Shown here piece after piece: positions 1-10,002 of a stretch of 64,000 bases of DNA; the stretch's first letter is position 1; each line of letters opens with the position of its first letter. A model generated the notes under the pieces. The model did not search any database, had not been told where the DNA came from, and saw only the letters and a program-made list of their open reading frames with translations. The stretch is from CAZWDL01 sp964632995 (lineage in GTDB: Bacteria > Bacteroidota > Bacteroidia > Chitinophagales > Saprospiraceae): the NCBI GenBank assembly GCA_964632995.1, contig CAZWDL010000017.1, positions 13,866-77,865 of the forward strand, written 5' to 3'. Made by a program: the position numbers and the translations under genes.

Positions 1-1542
1 ATGCAGCGTATCGTGACGCTGGACCTGCCGGTGCGCAACTACACCGGTCTGCTGGCCGGACCGGCCAACACCGTTTTCGTGGCCGAATCCGTTCCCAATC
101 AAAACGGTCCGACGCTGCACAAATACGACGTCGAAAAGCAGAAAGCCGAAGAATTTGTCAAAAGCATCCGCGAGGGCGTGACCGCTTTTGACGGCAGTCA
201 CCTCCTCTACCGCAACGGCGGCGGATGGTTTTTGGTGGAAACCAAGAGCCCGCCCAAAAACGGCGCCGGTAAGCTGGCGATGGATGTCAAGATCGAAATC
301 GATCCGCAGGCGGAGTACGAGCAGATCTTCCGCGAAGGCTGGCGCTACATGCGCGACTTCCTGTACGTCGACAATGTGCACGGCGCGCCCTGGGATAAGA
401 TCTACGAATGGTACAGCCCCTGGATCGAGCACGTTCGGCACCGCAGCGACCTGAACTACGTGGTGGATATTATGAGCGGCGAGGTGGCCATCGGGCACTC
501 CTACGTCAGCGGCGGTGACATGCCGGATATCGATCGAGTGCCTGTCGGCCTGCTAGGTTGTGACCTGGAGGAAGACAACGGTTTTTATAAAGTCGCCAAA
601 ATCTATACCGGCGAGAATTGGAATCCGGATGTGCAAGCGCCGCTGGCCGTTCCCGGCCTAGGGGTAGAAGAGGGTGACTACCTGCTGGCCGTCAACGGCC
701 GAGCACTCAGCGCTCCGACCAATCCCTACCAACTCTTTGAACAAACCAGCGGCCGGGCGATCTATATCTCCGTCAACAGTGAGCCTTCTATGGAGGGGGC
801 GAAGGAAGTACTGGTCAAGCCCGTCTCCAACGAGTACCAGCTCCGCAACTGGGACTGGATCGAGGCTAACCGCCAAAAGGTGGAGGAGCTGTCGGACGGG
901 AAGCTGGCCTACGTCTACGTGCCCAACACGGGCGGCCGCGGCTTTGAGTACTTCAACCGCTACTACTTCGCCCAGCAGGACAAGAAGGGCGTGGTTATCG
1001 ATGAGCGCAACAACGGCGGCGGCTCGGCGGCCGACTACATGATCGACATTATGTCGCGCAGCGTCCTCGGCTACTTCAACAGCAAGGCCAATGACCGGCG
1101 TCCCTGGACGACGCCCATGGCCGGCATCTGGGGCCCCAAGGTGATGATCATCAACGAGCGCGCCGGCTCGGGCGGCGACCTGCTGCCCTACATGTTCCGC
1201 GCCAAGGAGATCGGCCCGCTGGTGGGCACGCGTACCTGGGGCGGCCTGGTCGGCACCTGGGATACGCCGCCCTTCATCGACGGCGGCCGCATGGTAGCGC
1301 CCCGCGGCGGCTTCTTCGATGTGGAAGGCCAGTGGGCGGTGGAAGGCGAGGGGGTCGCCCCCGATATCGAGGTCATCCAGGAACCGAAAGCCGTGCTCGA
1401 AGGCCGCGACCCGCAGCTGGAACGCGCCGTGGAAGAGGCGCTGCGCCTGCTGGAACAATCGGAGTTCGAACTGCCCGCGGAGCCGGCGCCGCCGGTACGG
1501 TGGAAAAGGCCTGAGGGATTCGATGTGGAAAAGAAGAAATAG
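1..1542 (+). CDS. Tricorn-type S41 serine protease, C-terminal part (cut by window start)
   Basis: This is the C-terminal half of a tricorn-protease homologue; family members are about 1,050-1,100 residues, so the N-terminal beta-propellers lie outside the window and the ATG at base 1 need not be a true start. The visible order is the end of a propeller, a helical C1 region (about 95-170), a PDZ-like domain (about 180-265) and the S41 C2 domain (about 280-460). The expected catalytic residues are present by motif: His166 in IGHSY, the nucleophile Ser390 in ERAGSGGD and Glu450 in EGEGVAPDIE. Family members cut peptides to short products; in Bacteroidota they usually carry an export signal upstream. 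The tail is charged and lysine-rich. Family assignment is firm, substrate unknown. Confidence 0.9.
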   Translation: MQRIVTLDLPVRNYTGLLAGPANTVFVAESVPNQNGPTLHKYDVEKQKAEEFVKSIREGVTAFDGSHLLYRNGGGWFLVETKSPPKNGAGKLAMDVKIEIDPQAEYEQIFREGWRYMRDFLYVDNVHGAPWDKIYEWYSPWIEHVRHRSDLNYVVDIMSGEVAIGHSYVSGGDMPDIDRVPVGLLGCDLEEDNGFYKVAKIYTGENWNPDVQAPLAVPGLGVEEGDYLLAVNGRALSAPTNPYQLFEQTSGRAIYISVNSEPSMEGAKEVLVKPVSNEYQLRNWDWIEANRQKVEELSDGKLAYVYVPNTGGRGFEYFNRYYFAQQDKKGVVIDERNNGGGSAADYMIDIMSRSVLGYFNSKANDRRPWTTPMAGIWGPKVMIINERAGSGGDLLPYMFRAKEIGPLVGTRTWGGLVGTWDTPPFIDGGRMVAPRGGFFDVEGQWAVEGEGVAPDIEVIQEPKAVLEGRDPQLERAVEEALRLLEQSEFELPAEPAPPVRWKRPEGFDVEKKK

Positions 1543-2118
1543 GAAAGAAGAAACACAAAGGTTCATAGAGTACATAGAAAGCCGGGTTTTTATCGTTGAA
1601 AACTGTCCTTCAGCGCCGGGAAAGGCTTGACCAGGCTGTCGGTAGCGATCAGTGCACCGAAACCCAGGTTGAAGCTCAACTCTGAATCGTTATCGATGTT
1701 TTCCCTTCGGCGCCATCCGGAGTTCCACTGAGGGATCTTCTTCGGAGGTCAAATCCGGGCAGGAGGGATCGCAAAATAGTGGTTCTATGCCGCAGAGATC
1801 AGTGTTTTAGAACTGATACTCAAAAATAAGAGGGATAGCGGGGGGAGGCAAGTACAATTATTTTAAAAATCCATTATTTTTTTACTGTAATTTAAACCAT
1901 ATAGGATGAACGCAACCCCCCTACATGCTGATTATCTTTTGTTTATGAGTTTTCAATTTATTATAAATTTAACATGATTTAATCAAATTTTCAGGTTAAT
2001 CCCTTTTATTTATCCTGAAAACCATATTAACCCGGATGATTCATGGACTTACCATGAATAATGACGACAAACGATCAAAAATCATTGATTTTCAAACACT
2101 TGTGTCGGGGTTAACCCC

Positions 2119-2184
2119 GGCAATTGCAAAATTTTGCAATTTGTCAGCCCTTCGGGCGTAAAATTCTTCGTGAATTTTCCGGGT
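2119..2184. repeat. Interspersed palindromic repeat, family A, copy 1
   Basis: About 65 bp that recur with few mismatches and a 3-bp length difference at 16169-16231. The unit joins a GGCAA lead, an A/T palindrome (2123-2140), a GTCAGCCCTTCGGGC hairpin and an AAAATTC/GAATTTT hairpin followed by CCGGGT. The stacked hairpins suggest a REP-like element or a structured RNA. Confidence 0.75.
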
Positions 2185-2205
2185 ATAACCTCACCAACTA
2201 TTCAG

Positions 2206-2330
2206 TATCGCCGCTACGGGGCGATATTTCTTGCTTTGGCCACGGATCACACGGGCTTTCACAGATTATCATTTTGGGAAATCCGTGTAATCTGTAGCTT
2301 TTTTTGAAAACTTTCCTGGCGAAGCCAGGA
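2206..2330. repeat. Hairpin cluster with GAA-loop stem
   Basis: TATCGCC/GGCGATA pair at 2206-2212 and 2220-2226, and TCCTGGC-GAA-GCCAGGA forms a perfect 7-bp stem at 2314-2330. Between them, GGATCACACGGG and ATCCGTGTAATCTGT at 2244-2295 are near-complementary. This is structured intergenic DNA with no ORF; terminator or mobile-repeat origin cannot be separated by eye. Confidence 0.5.
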
Positions 2331-2512
2331 TGGTGAATAGTATCAAACCTTATCAGAAATGGTGTTTTCTTAAGCAGGAACAGGAATTATCGGGGTAATT
2401 CCTTATTTGCGTTAAAAAAGCTTTCTTGGGTCAATGAAGGGGATGTTCCAAAGGCTTCCCCTGCAAACTCAAGTCTAAAATGACTGGGAGACCTGGAAAT
2501 AATAAGTATAAG

Positions 2513-3316
2513 ATGAAACTGAAGCACACCTACGGCCTCTGGGCCTGCGTGGCCGGCGCCGGGGAGGGACTCGGCGCGGCTTTCGCCAAAGGACTGGCCC
2601 GTCGGGGCTTTTATTTACTGCTGATCGATAAGGACCGGGAGAAGCTGGCGGCGCTTGAAGAAGAATTGGGAGCAAGTGGGGAGCTGGAGGTCATTTCCTT
2701 GTGTTTGGACCTGGAGGACCAGACGGCTGTTGCCCGCATTATGGAAAAGATTGAGGAAGCAAACTGCCGCTATCTGATTTACAATGCTGCTTACGGTCCG
2801 GTCCGTACCTTTCTGTCTAATACGCCGGAAGAACTTGACCGCCATATACAGGTCAACATGGCGACGCCGCTGCAGCTGGTGCATCGCTTCGCGGGTTTAC
2901 ACAGGGGACGACGCGCCGGTATTTTGCTGCTCTCCAGTCTGGCCGGCTGGCGGGGCAGTCGACTGGTCGCGCCCTACGCGGCGACGAAGGCCTTCACCTG
3001 GAACCTGGCGGAGGGATTGTACTACGAGTTCAGGGGCGCGGACCTCGATGTCAACGTGTGCTGTCCCGGCCCGGTGGATACACCAAATTACCGGGGAACC
3101 CGGCCTCGGCAAAGCTGGATCAGCCCAAAGGCGGCAGCGCCGGAAGCGGTGGCGGAATACGCCCTGCGTCACTTCGGGCGCCGGCTGTTTCTCTTTCCGG
3201 GCTGGTCGAACCGCTTAACGCATTTCCTGCTGAACCGGATGCTGCCCCGGCGCTGGGCTTCCGGCATGCACAATGCGATAATGAAGCATTTATATGATAG
3301 AGCAACTCCTGCCTGA
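2513..3316 (+). CDS. Short-chain dehydrogenase/reductase
   Basis: A 267-residue classical SDR. The Rossmann motif GAGEGLG lies at about 15-21, the structural NAAYG motif at 91-95 replaces the usual NNAG, and the catalytic set is Ser141/142 with Tyr155-x3-Lys159 (YAATK). The PGPVDTP segment follows as in most SDRs. An upstream in-frame ATG at 2480 adds eleven polar residues; the inner ATG at 2513 is preferred because the Rossmann fold follows directly. SDRs of this length oxidise alcohols or reduce ketones with NAD(P); the basic C-terminus (about 235-267) may touch membrane lipid. It stands alone between two non-coding stretches, so context does not reveal the substrate. Confidence 0.85.
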   Translation: MKLKHTYGLWACVAGAGEGLGAAFAKGLARRGFYLLLIDKDREKLAALEEELGASGELEVISLCLDLEDQTAVARIMEKIEEANCRYLIYNAAYGPVRTFLSNTPEELDRHIQVNMATPLQLVHRFAGLHRGRRAGILLLSSLAGWRGSRLVAPYAATKAFTWNLAEGLYYEFRGADLDVNVCCPGPVDTPNYRGTRPRQSWISPKAAAPEAVAEYALRHFGRRLFLFPGWSNRLTHFLLNRMLPRRWASGMHNAIMKHLYDRATPA

Positions 3317-3491
3317 CATGCAAGGACGGAGAGGTAAACGACTGAGGGTGGAAGAATACCGCTACCACCTGCATGTTGCCATTAAAAAGTTGGCTTTTAA
3401 GCAATTTTTTTTAGTAAAATGCTGTTAAAAGCATATACCCTGCAATAATTTTTTCCCAGCAGCTATCTACCCCAGAAAAACCGATCCTACT

Positions 3492-4844
3492 ATGAGTTTA
3501 CAAAACACCTATGCCCACTGGTGGGTAATGCTTATTGAAAAGTGGCTTGGCCAGGCGCCGGAACAACAACCCTCAGCGTGTTTACAGGCCGGCCGGCGCG
3601 CCTACGAAGCCGGTGATTATCAGGCTTGTGTCGATCTCATCGACCGGGCGTTCGAACTCGAAACACCCCCTTTCACGGACAACAGGTTTAACAAGCTGAC
3701 GGCTTTTCAGTACCGGAGCTACGCCTATCAGGCACTGGGAAATCATCAACGTGCTGCGGCCGATATGGAACGCGTGGTGGGCCTCAAACCCTCCATTGCC
3801 CGCTTTTATCTGGAGCTGTCTCGTTTACATTTGAATTTTCAGGCTTTTGACAAGGCGCTGTTCGTCCTCAATGAGGGTTTGATGCGGCTGGATGCCAAAC
3901 GAGCAGCCGAGCTTTATTTACTCCGCGGAAAAGTGGCCGAAAAGGAGGGAGCCCTTCAGGATGCTATGGATGACTATAACCTCGCCGTCTATCATAAGCC
4001 ACGGTATTCGGAGGCGCTATGCCATCGCGGACGACTCCTTGCGCGTACGAATAATTTCAACCGCGCCTTTGCGGATTATCGGGAGGCTATCCGGGCCGCT
4101 CCGGACGATGCCGCTGTCTATATTCATTACGGGCGGATACTCTTCTCCACCGGCCGTTTTGCGGAAGCTTCCAGGCAACTTGCCGAGGCGGTCATACGCG
4201 CCCCCGACAAACACGAAGCAGCCGGTCTGCTGGGGCGTTGCCTGGTCCGGCTGGGCAACTTTACCGAAGCGCTGCCCATTCTGAGAAAAGCCAAAGCATT
4301 GGGCGCCGATGATGATGAAACTCATAATGCCTTTATTCTTGCACAGCAAGCACTGGGCATAGAAGAAGACCCCGGACCGGCGGTAGGTACTGCAAATACT
4401 GCTTCCGCTCCCGGATATAACCAGGAAAACCTAGATTCCATCAACTATAACAAAATATACGACCGGGTAGAGGAAGCGCCCTTCTTCCCTTATTTCGATG
4501 AGGAAGAAGAGGACGAATATGAACGCCGCTGGGCAGCCGAACAAGCCCTGCGTGTGTTCGTCTATCAACACCTGGAATATCCGGAAGAGGCACTTCAAAC
4601 CGGCGTCTCAGGAGTGGTACATCTGGAATTCATTATTGAGCGCGATGGTCGAATCACCGGACTGCGCGCCAAAAACAGAATAGGTTACGGTTGTGAGCAA
4701 GCCGCTCTTAATGTGATCCGGAAAATGATCATCAACGACCTGCACTGGGAGCCCGGTAAAATAAACGGTATTGAGGTACGCACCCGTTATCGCCTGCCGG
4801 TCAGGTTCAGTATTTCCAAAGCTATTCTGGACAAGCTTGGTTGA
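3492..4844 (+). CDS. TPR protein with C-terminal TonB domain
   Basis: A 450-residue protein. Residues about 28-290 form a run of tetratricopeptide repeats (pairs of helices such as EAGDYQACVDLIDRAFEL and ATGRFAEASRQLAEAVIRAP without the usual spacing breaks). An acidic low-complexity linker (about 330-345, EEEEDEYERR) follows. Residues about 355-440 match a TonB C-terminal domain: YPEEALQTGVSGVVHLEFII, then the G-x-I-x-x-L, ALNVIRKM and WEPGKINGIEVR signatures. TonB domains energise outer-membrane receptors from the inner membrane, but here I see no N-terminal transmembrane helix or signal peptide, so the domain may act as a protein-protein module. The next gene is convergent. Confidence 0.85.
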   Translation: MSLQNTYAHWWVMLIEKWLGQAPEQQPSACLQAGRRAYEAGDYQACVDLIDRAFELETPPFTDNRFNKLTAFQYRSYAYQALGNHQRAAADMERVVGLKPSIARFYLELSRLHLNFQAFDKALFVLNEGLMRLDAKRAAELYLLRGKVAEKEGALQDAMDDYNLAVYHKPRYSEALCHRGRLLARTNNFNRAFADYREAIRAAPDDAAVYIHYGRILFSTGRFAEASRQLAEAVIRAPDKHEAAGLLGRCLVRLGNFTEALPILRKAKALGADDDETHNAFILAQQALGIEEDPGPAVGTANTASAPGYNQENLDSINYNKIYDRVEEAPFFPYFDEEEEDEYERRWAAEQALRVFVYQHLEYPEEALQTGVSGVVHLEFIIERDGRITGLRAKNRIGYGCEQAALNVIRKMIINDLHWEPGKINGIEVRTRYRLPVRFSISKAILDKLG

Positions 4845-4932
4845 ACCTTCGCACTTTTCTCTGACTCATCACCTAAAACAGATAGCGCTACTATTAGGGA
4901 AGTACTTAACCTGAAACTACTGAGGTTTTCTG

Positions 4933-7731
4933 CTATCCTTTAACTCTGCGTTGAATCTCTTCCATTTCCTCCCGGCTTTGCCTGCAGAATTCCACCAGCA
5001 ATTGTTTCACTTCTTCACGCATTACCGGTTTTGCTTTCAGCATCTCTTCCAAAGCTTCCAGCTTTTGCTTCAGGCCGTTCAGCTCCAACATTTCGAAGCT
5101 CGGTTTGAGCCGGTGGGCGGTTTGATACAACTGTTCCCAGTCTTCCTCCGCTTCGGCCTGTTTCATTTCCTCTAAGCTTCTCGGTGTCTCTACCAGAAAG
5201 GCTTCCACCATTTCGCGGACGAATTCCTCGTCGCCCTGACTGAAGTCATACAAGTAATGGAATGACGCCAGGGGAACTACGGTGTCTTTGCGGCGATGTC
5301 CGTTTACTCTTGCTTCCGTTTTATTAGCGGTATCGGCAGTCCATTTCAAAATGAGTTCGTACAAGGCTCCCGGAGAAAAAGGCTTGGTCAGTAAATCGTT
5401 CATTCCTGCCTCCAGCACCTGCTTTTGCTCCTCCGACAGGGTGGAAGCAGTTAAGGCGATGATGGGTGTTTGCTGGTTGAGGCCGCCTTCGGTGGAGCGC
5501 AACTTAGCTGCCAGCTCGTATCCGCTGTATCCAGGCATATACAAGTCCAGTAAAATGAGGTGAAAAGAGGTAGCCTCCAGTTGCTCCATAGCTTCCTGTT
5601 TATTGGCTACCACACGGTAGCGGCACTTCCAGCGGTCCAGAAACCGCCGGATCAGTAATTGGCTAGGCGGGTCATCCTCCACAACCAGAAGGGTAAGATG
5701 GTCCGGTGGAGCCTCCTTCAGCTGCTCTTTTTTCACTACTTCTTCCTGCTGCAGGCTGTCGATAGCCCTTCCTTTGCCGAAAGGCAGATAGAACCGAAAG
5801 ACTGACCCTCCACCTAGCCGGCTTTCCACTTCAATTCGTCCTCCTTGTTTCTCTACTAACTGCTTGACGATTGACAAGCCCAGCCCGGTGCCTCCGTACC
5901 GGCGCGCCGTATCCTTTCCCAACTGCTTGAAGTTTTCAAAAATATGGGGAATTTGCTCAACGGGTATACCGATACCGGTATCGCTGACCCCAAACTCCAG
6001 CAGGTAAGCTTCCGGCAATTCCTCGTGTATTCGTGCTGTCAGTTTTATTGATCCCTCTTCCGTAAACTTGCCGGCATTACTCATCAGGTTGTTCAGAATC
6101 TGGCTGAGCCGGGTATAGTCACCGATGAGCAGGCAATCTATAGCCGGGTCAACAGAAAGGTTTACCTGCAGGGGTTTATCCCTCAACTCCAGTTGATAAT
6201 TTTTTTGTATGGCCTCCAGCAGCTTTCCCAAATGGAAGGGATGTGCTTCGAAATCAATTTCGCCGGCTTCGATTTTTGACAGATCCAGTATGTTATTAAT
6301 GATATTCAGCAGGCTATCGGCAGAAAAGCGCAATGCTTCCAGGTATTCACGTTGAGACTCCTGCAGCGGCGTATCATCCAGCAGGTATATCATCCCGATA
6401 ACCGTGTTCATCGGGGTGCGTATCTCATGGCTCATGTTGGTCAAAAAACGGCGCTCAGCTTGTTTGGCGACCTCGGCGGTTTGCTTGGCCTCCAGTAATT
6501 CCTGCTCCTTGATCTTTTGCTCGGTGATATTGCGGTATTGCCACATATGCCCCAGGTACTCCTGCTCCACGTAGATCGGAATATAATCCCGTTCAAAAAT
6601 ACGCCCGTCCCGGCAATTTAGTATTTCGCCTGTTCTGAGCTTCCGCTCAGCCAGCAATTCATCGATTCCTCTGACGAATTTATGTGGATCCGTAAATTGT
6701 TCTTTAAATCGCTCGGCGGCCAGGGAGCAATCCTGACCGAGCAGGGCATGAGGCGGAATATCGCTATTAAATATATTGCAAAAATATTGATTGACAAATA
6801 TAATACGGCGGTCTTCATTTTCCACCAGAATTCCCGTTTGTAAGTTGGAAATCAGCGCCTGCAGGCGGGTTTGCGCTTTGAGCAATTCGGCTTCCGACGC
6901 CTTCCGATCCGAAATATCACGAATAAACAAGCAGAAGTGGGCTTCCCCTTCCAGGTTCAGATAAGAAAAGGTCATCTCCGCAGCGAACTCCCGGCCGGCT
7001 CGATCAATAGCAATAATTTCCGTAGGCGTGAATTGCTCGACGGGAAACTCTCCGAAACGCAGGAAACGCTCCAGGTGGTGGTCCTGTGTCTCCCAGTTCC
7101 GATAAGGCACTACTAGTTTGTACCAGCGATGGCCAATGGCCTCCTCCGGGCGGAGCTGAAAAAGCCGTTCGGCACGGGGCCCCCACTCCTGTACACAGGC
7201 GTTGCCGTCAACCAGGATGACGGCATCCGGAGAGGTTTCGATAATTTGACGCTGCTTGCGTTCGGTGGAAAGCAAGCGCTGCTCCGTTCTCTTCAGTCGT
7301 TCGTAGGACAGCCAGCCTTCCAGTGAGATGGCCATCTTTTTAATGACCCGTTTGAGCACCTTTAATTCTGAATCGCCAAGAGGCGACAATGCTTTTTCCC
7401 AGTCGATCACCAGAATGCCGCGATCTCCCAGTGGGAAAAAATCGCGGAAGTTTCCCTTGGAGTTTTCACCAGTGCAGTGCACTCCAGTTTTCAATACGGA
7501 AAGCCATTTTTTTTCGGCGAAAGCGAAATATTGATCTCCAGGCAGGACGCAAACCGTAATCAACTCTCCGTTTTCTCCTTTAAGCCAAATACCGGCCTTC
7601 TGAACGCCGTCTACCTGAATAAGAGCCTTCAGAAAATGGCGGCAATTGTCGTCGATGTCCATTGATTGTCCCACAGCAAGCGACAACTCGAAAAAAATGT
7701 CTCGCTTTGCATTTTCCCGAATCATAAGCAA
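4933..7731 (-). CDS. Hybrid sensor histidine kinase (PAS-PAS-HisKA-HATPase-REC-HPt)
   Basis: A 932-residue phosphorelay kinase without transmembrane segments, so it should sense a cytoplasmic cue. Order: GAF-like N-terminus (1-140), PAS 1 (about 160-278, starting IIETSPDAVILVDG), PAS 2 (about 288-405), coiled linker, HisKA with His435 in MSHEIRTPMN, HATPase_c (N box NNLMSNAGKF, G1 DTGIGIP, G2 GGTGLGLS), receiver (EDD at 685-687, phospho-acceptor Asp729 in LLDLYMPG, Lys783 in TKPF) and a C-terminal HPt domain with His873 in TAHRLKPS. All phosphorelay residues are intact. The start could also be the third-residue Met. No response regulator with an output domain is adjacent, so this is an orphan kinase whose final target is elsewhere. 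Confidence 0.92.
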   Translation of the reverse strand: MLMIRENAKRDIFFELSLAVGQSMDIDDNCRHFLKALIQVDGVQKAGIWLKGENGELITVCVLPGDQYFAFAEKKWLSVLKTGVHCTGENSKGNFRDFFPLGDRGILVIDWEKALSPLGDSELKVLKRVIKKMAISLEGWLSYERLKRTEQRLLSTERKQRQIIETSPDAVILVDGNACVQEWGPRAERLFQLRPEEAIGHRWYKLVVPYRNWETQDHHLERFLRFGEFPVEQFTPTEIIAIDRAGREFAAEMTFSYLNLEGEAHFCLFIRDISDRKASEAELLKAQTRLQALISNLQTGILVENEDRRIIFVNQYFCNIFNSDIPPHALLGQDCSLAAERFKEQFTDPHKFVRGIDELLAERKLRTGEILNCRDGRIFERDYIPIYVEQEYLGHMWQYRNITEQKIKEQELLEAKQTAEVAKQAERRFLTNMSHEIRTPMNTVIGMIYLLDDTPLQESQREYLEALRFSADSLLNIINNILDLSKIEAGEIDFEAHPFHLGKLLEAIQKNYQLELRDKPLQVNLSVDPAIDCLLIGDYTRLSQILNNLMSNAGKFTEEGSIKLTARIHEELPEAYLLEFGVSDTGIGIPVEQIPHIFENFKQLGKDTARRYGGTGLGLSIVKQLVEKQGGRIEVESRLGGGSVFRFYLPFGKGRAIDSLQQEEVVKKEQLKEAPPDHLTLLVVEDDPPSQLLIRRFLDRWKCRYRVVANKQEAMEQLEATSFHLILLDLYMPGYSGYELAAKLRSTEGGLNQQTPIIALTASTLSEEQKQVLEAGMNDLLTKPFSPGALYELILKWTADTANKTEARVNGHRRKDTVVPLASFHYLYDFSQGDEEFVREMVEAFLVETPRSLEEMKQAEAEEDWEQLYQTAHRLKPSFEMLELNGLKQKLEALEEMLKAKPVMREEVKQLLVEFCRQSREEMEEIQRRVKG

Positions 7732-7849
7732 TTCTCTTTTCGAACCATGATTAACACCCCGGGTAGTTGGCTATAAAGATACGTTATTTCCGCTTACCCT
7801 CCGTAATGAGAATGTTGATAAAGGCCCAAAAACCCGGCTTCCTGCTTAC

Positions 7850-9919
7850 TTACTCCGCTTTCGCACTAACATGCAGTTTTCTTTTAAGCAATTGGGCATT
7901 AAAGGCAACGATAACCGTACTCAAACTCATCAGCGCCGCCCCCACCGCCGGTGAAATCATAATGCCCTGCTGAAAGAGTACCCCGGCCGCCAGCGGAATG
8001 GCCACCACATTATAGGCAGTAGCCCAAAACAGGTTTTGCACCATCTTTTTGTAGGTAGCTTTACCGAAGAGGATCAGGTTCGCGATGTCTTTCGGATTGC
8101 TTTCCACCAGAATGATATCCGCCGTTTCGGCCGCCACATCCGTACCGGAACCTACAGCGATGCCGATATCGGCCTGAGCAAGGGCAGGAGCGTCGTTGAC
8201 ACCGTCACCGGTCATGGCGACAAATTCACCTTCGCCCTGCAGATCTTCAACTTTGTTCAGCTTCTGATCGGGCAGCACTTCGGCGAAATAGGTATCGATG
8301 TTGAGCTGTTTGGCCACGGTCTTGGCCACCGACTCATTGTCGCCGGTCAGCATGGCCGTCTTGATGTCATTATCATGCAGCAGCTGGATCGCCTCCGAGC
8401 TCTCCTCCCGAATCTGGTCGGCGAGGGCGATAAATCCCAGCAATTCCTCTTCCCGGATAACGAATACTACGGTTTCTCCCTCGCGACCGCGGGCGCTGTC
8501 GGGAATGGAGATATCGCTTTCTTCCAGGTAGCCGGGGCTGACCACTTTAACCGATTGTTCTTCTACCTTAGCTTCTACGCCTTTCCCGGTGATGGCGTTG
8601 AAATCCTCGACGTCGGGATAATCCAGCTCCAACTCTGCCGCCTTATTGAGTATACCCTGACCGATAGGGTGTTCCGAATTTTGCTCCAGGGCGGCTGCCA
8701 GCCGGAGAACGCTTTCGTCATCGACGTCGTCCCGGACACTTTCAAAATGATTGACGCCGAACTCGCCGGTGGTCAGGGTTCCGGTTTTATCAAAAACCAC
8801 TATGGTCAGCTTGCGGGCGTTTTCGAATGCCGTCCGGTTGCGGATGAGCAGCCCGTTTTGCGCGGAAGCGCTGGTGGAAATCGCCGCTACCAGTGGAATG
8901 GCCAGTCCCAGCGCGTGCGGACAGGTAATGACCATCACGGTCACCATGCGCTCCAGGGCGAAATCGAAAGGGCGACCGACGAAGAGCCATACAGCCAGGG
9001 TGCCGAAACCTACCGTGATCGCCACAACGGTCAGCCAGAAAGCCGCCCGGTCGGCCAGGCGCTGGGTTTTCGATTTGCGTGACTGTGCCTCCTGCACCAT
9101 ATCCACCACCTTGGAAAGGTAGCTGTCTTCTCCGGTATGCTCGACGCGCACCTTCAAAGAGCCGGAACCGTTTACGGAACCGCCGATCACTTCGTCGCCT
9201 TTTTCCTTGCCCACCGGTGTACTCTCTCCCGTAAGCATACTTTCATTGACATTGCTTTCGCCTTCTTCTATCTTACCGTCGGCCGGGATCTTTTCACCCG
9301 GTTTGATCTGAATCAGATCTCCCGCTTCCAGTTCGCTCACTTTCACCGTCCGTGTTTCTCCATCTTCGATAAGGTGCGCCTCATCGGGCATCAGCTCCAT
9401 GAGCTTTTCCAGCGCTTTCGAAGCACCCAGCACCGAGCGCATCTCGATCCAGTGCCCAAGCAGCATCACATCGATCAAAGTGGCCAGCTCCCAGAAAAAA
9501 GTCTTGCCCTCCAGGCCGAACACTACCGCCGAGCTGTAGCCGAAAGCGACGGTGATGGCCAACGCGATCAACGTCATCATCCCCGGCGAACGCTCCTTCA
9601 GCTCATCGATAAAGCCCGTGAGAAAAGGCCAGCCGCCGTAAACGAAAATCAGGGCGGAAAAACCGAACAACACATAAGAGCGGCCGGGAAAAGTCCACTC
9701 CAGCCCCAACCAACTCTGTATCGTGCTCGACAACAGCAGCACGGGGATGGTCAGCACCATAGACACCCAAAAGCGCCGGCGAAAGTCTTTGATCATCTGC
9801 CGGTGATGTTCCTGGTGGCTGTGTCCGCCGTGATTGTGTTCATGCTCCCCATTCTGGGAATCTTGATTTGAATGGTCTTCCTTTTCCGGAATGTCGGTTT
9901 GCTGATCGGATTCTTGCAT
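7850..9919 (-). CDS. copB: CopB-type heavy-metal P1B ATPase
   Basis: A 689-residue metal-exporting P-type ATPase of the inner membrane. The N-terminus (about 16-40) is rich in His (EHEHNHGGHSHQEHH) instead of carrying CXXC domains. The sixth-helix motif is CPH (333-335), the signature of the CopB/P1B-3 group that handles copper or silver, rather than CPC. TGES is at 230-233, the phosphorylated Asp377 lies in DKTGT, the HP locus is SEHPIG at about 415-420, and TGDN and GDGVNDAP complete the ATP-binding core. Eight membrane helices are expected. It sits apart from the RND operon at 16-24 kb but serves the same purpose: moving metal out of the cytoplasm for the tripartite pump. Metal choice is inferred from the family. 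Confidence 0.93.
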   Translation of the reverse strand: MQESDQQTDIPEKEDHSNQDSQNGEHEHNHGGHSHQEHHRQMIKDFRRRFWVSMVLTIPVLLLSSTIQSWLGLEWTFPGRSYVLFGFSALIFVYGGWPFLTGFIDELKERSPGMMTLIALAITVAFGYSSAVVFGLEGKTFFWELATLIDVMLLGHWIEMRSVLGASKALEKLMELMPDEAHLIEDGETRTVKVSELEAGDLIQIKPGEKIPADGKIEEGESNVNESMLTGESTPVGKEKGDEVIGGSVNGSGSLKVRVEHTGEDSYLSKVVDMVQEAQSRKSKTQRLADRAAFWLTVVAITVGFGTLAVWLFVGRPFDFALERMVTVMVITCPHALGLAIPLVAAISTSASAQNGLLIRNRTAFENARKLTIVVFDKTGTLTTGEFGVNHFESVRDDVDDESVLRLAAALEQNSEHPIGQGILNKAAELELDYPDVEDFNAITGKGVEAKVEEQSVKVVSPGYLEESDISIPDSARGREGETVVFVIREEELLGFIALADQIREESSEAIQLLHDNDIKTAMLTGDNESVAKTVAKQLNIDTYFAEVLPDQKLNKVEDLQGEGEFVAMTGDGVNDAPALAQADIGIAVGSGTDVAAETADIILVESNPKDIANLILFGKATYKKMVQNLFWATAYNVVAIPLAAGVLFQQGIMISPAVGAALMSLSTVIVAFNAQLLKRKLHVSAKAE

Positions 9920-10002
9920 TTCGCTCGTTGTTGTTCATTCTTTGATAATCCAATCCCCGGGCCAAATGTTTGATGAGGGAGAGTTCTGGGTTCAGCACCC
10001 AT

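Larger units (their letters stand above)
1543..2479. other. Gene-free, palindrome-rich region
   Basis: No convincing coding frame is present. Bases 1840-2100 are markedly AT-rich. From about 2039 onward there are many inverted repeats: 2039-2059 (8+8 bp), the perfect palindrome 2107-2118, the 18-bp perfect palindrome 2123-2140, 2160-2178, 2206-2226 and 2314-2330. Part of this block recurs near 16.2 kb. No promoter could be assigned with confidence. Confidence 0.6.

Noticed and set aside
8036..9082. Plus-strand open frame of 348 codons across copB
   Set aside because: It is the antisense shadow of a clearly conserved P-type ATPase; its His/Gly/Arg-rich composition has no family pattern.
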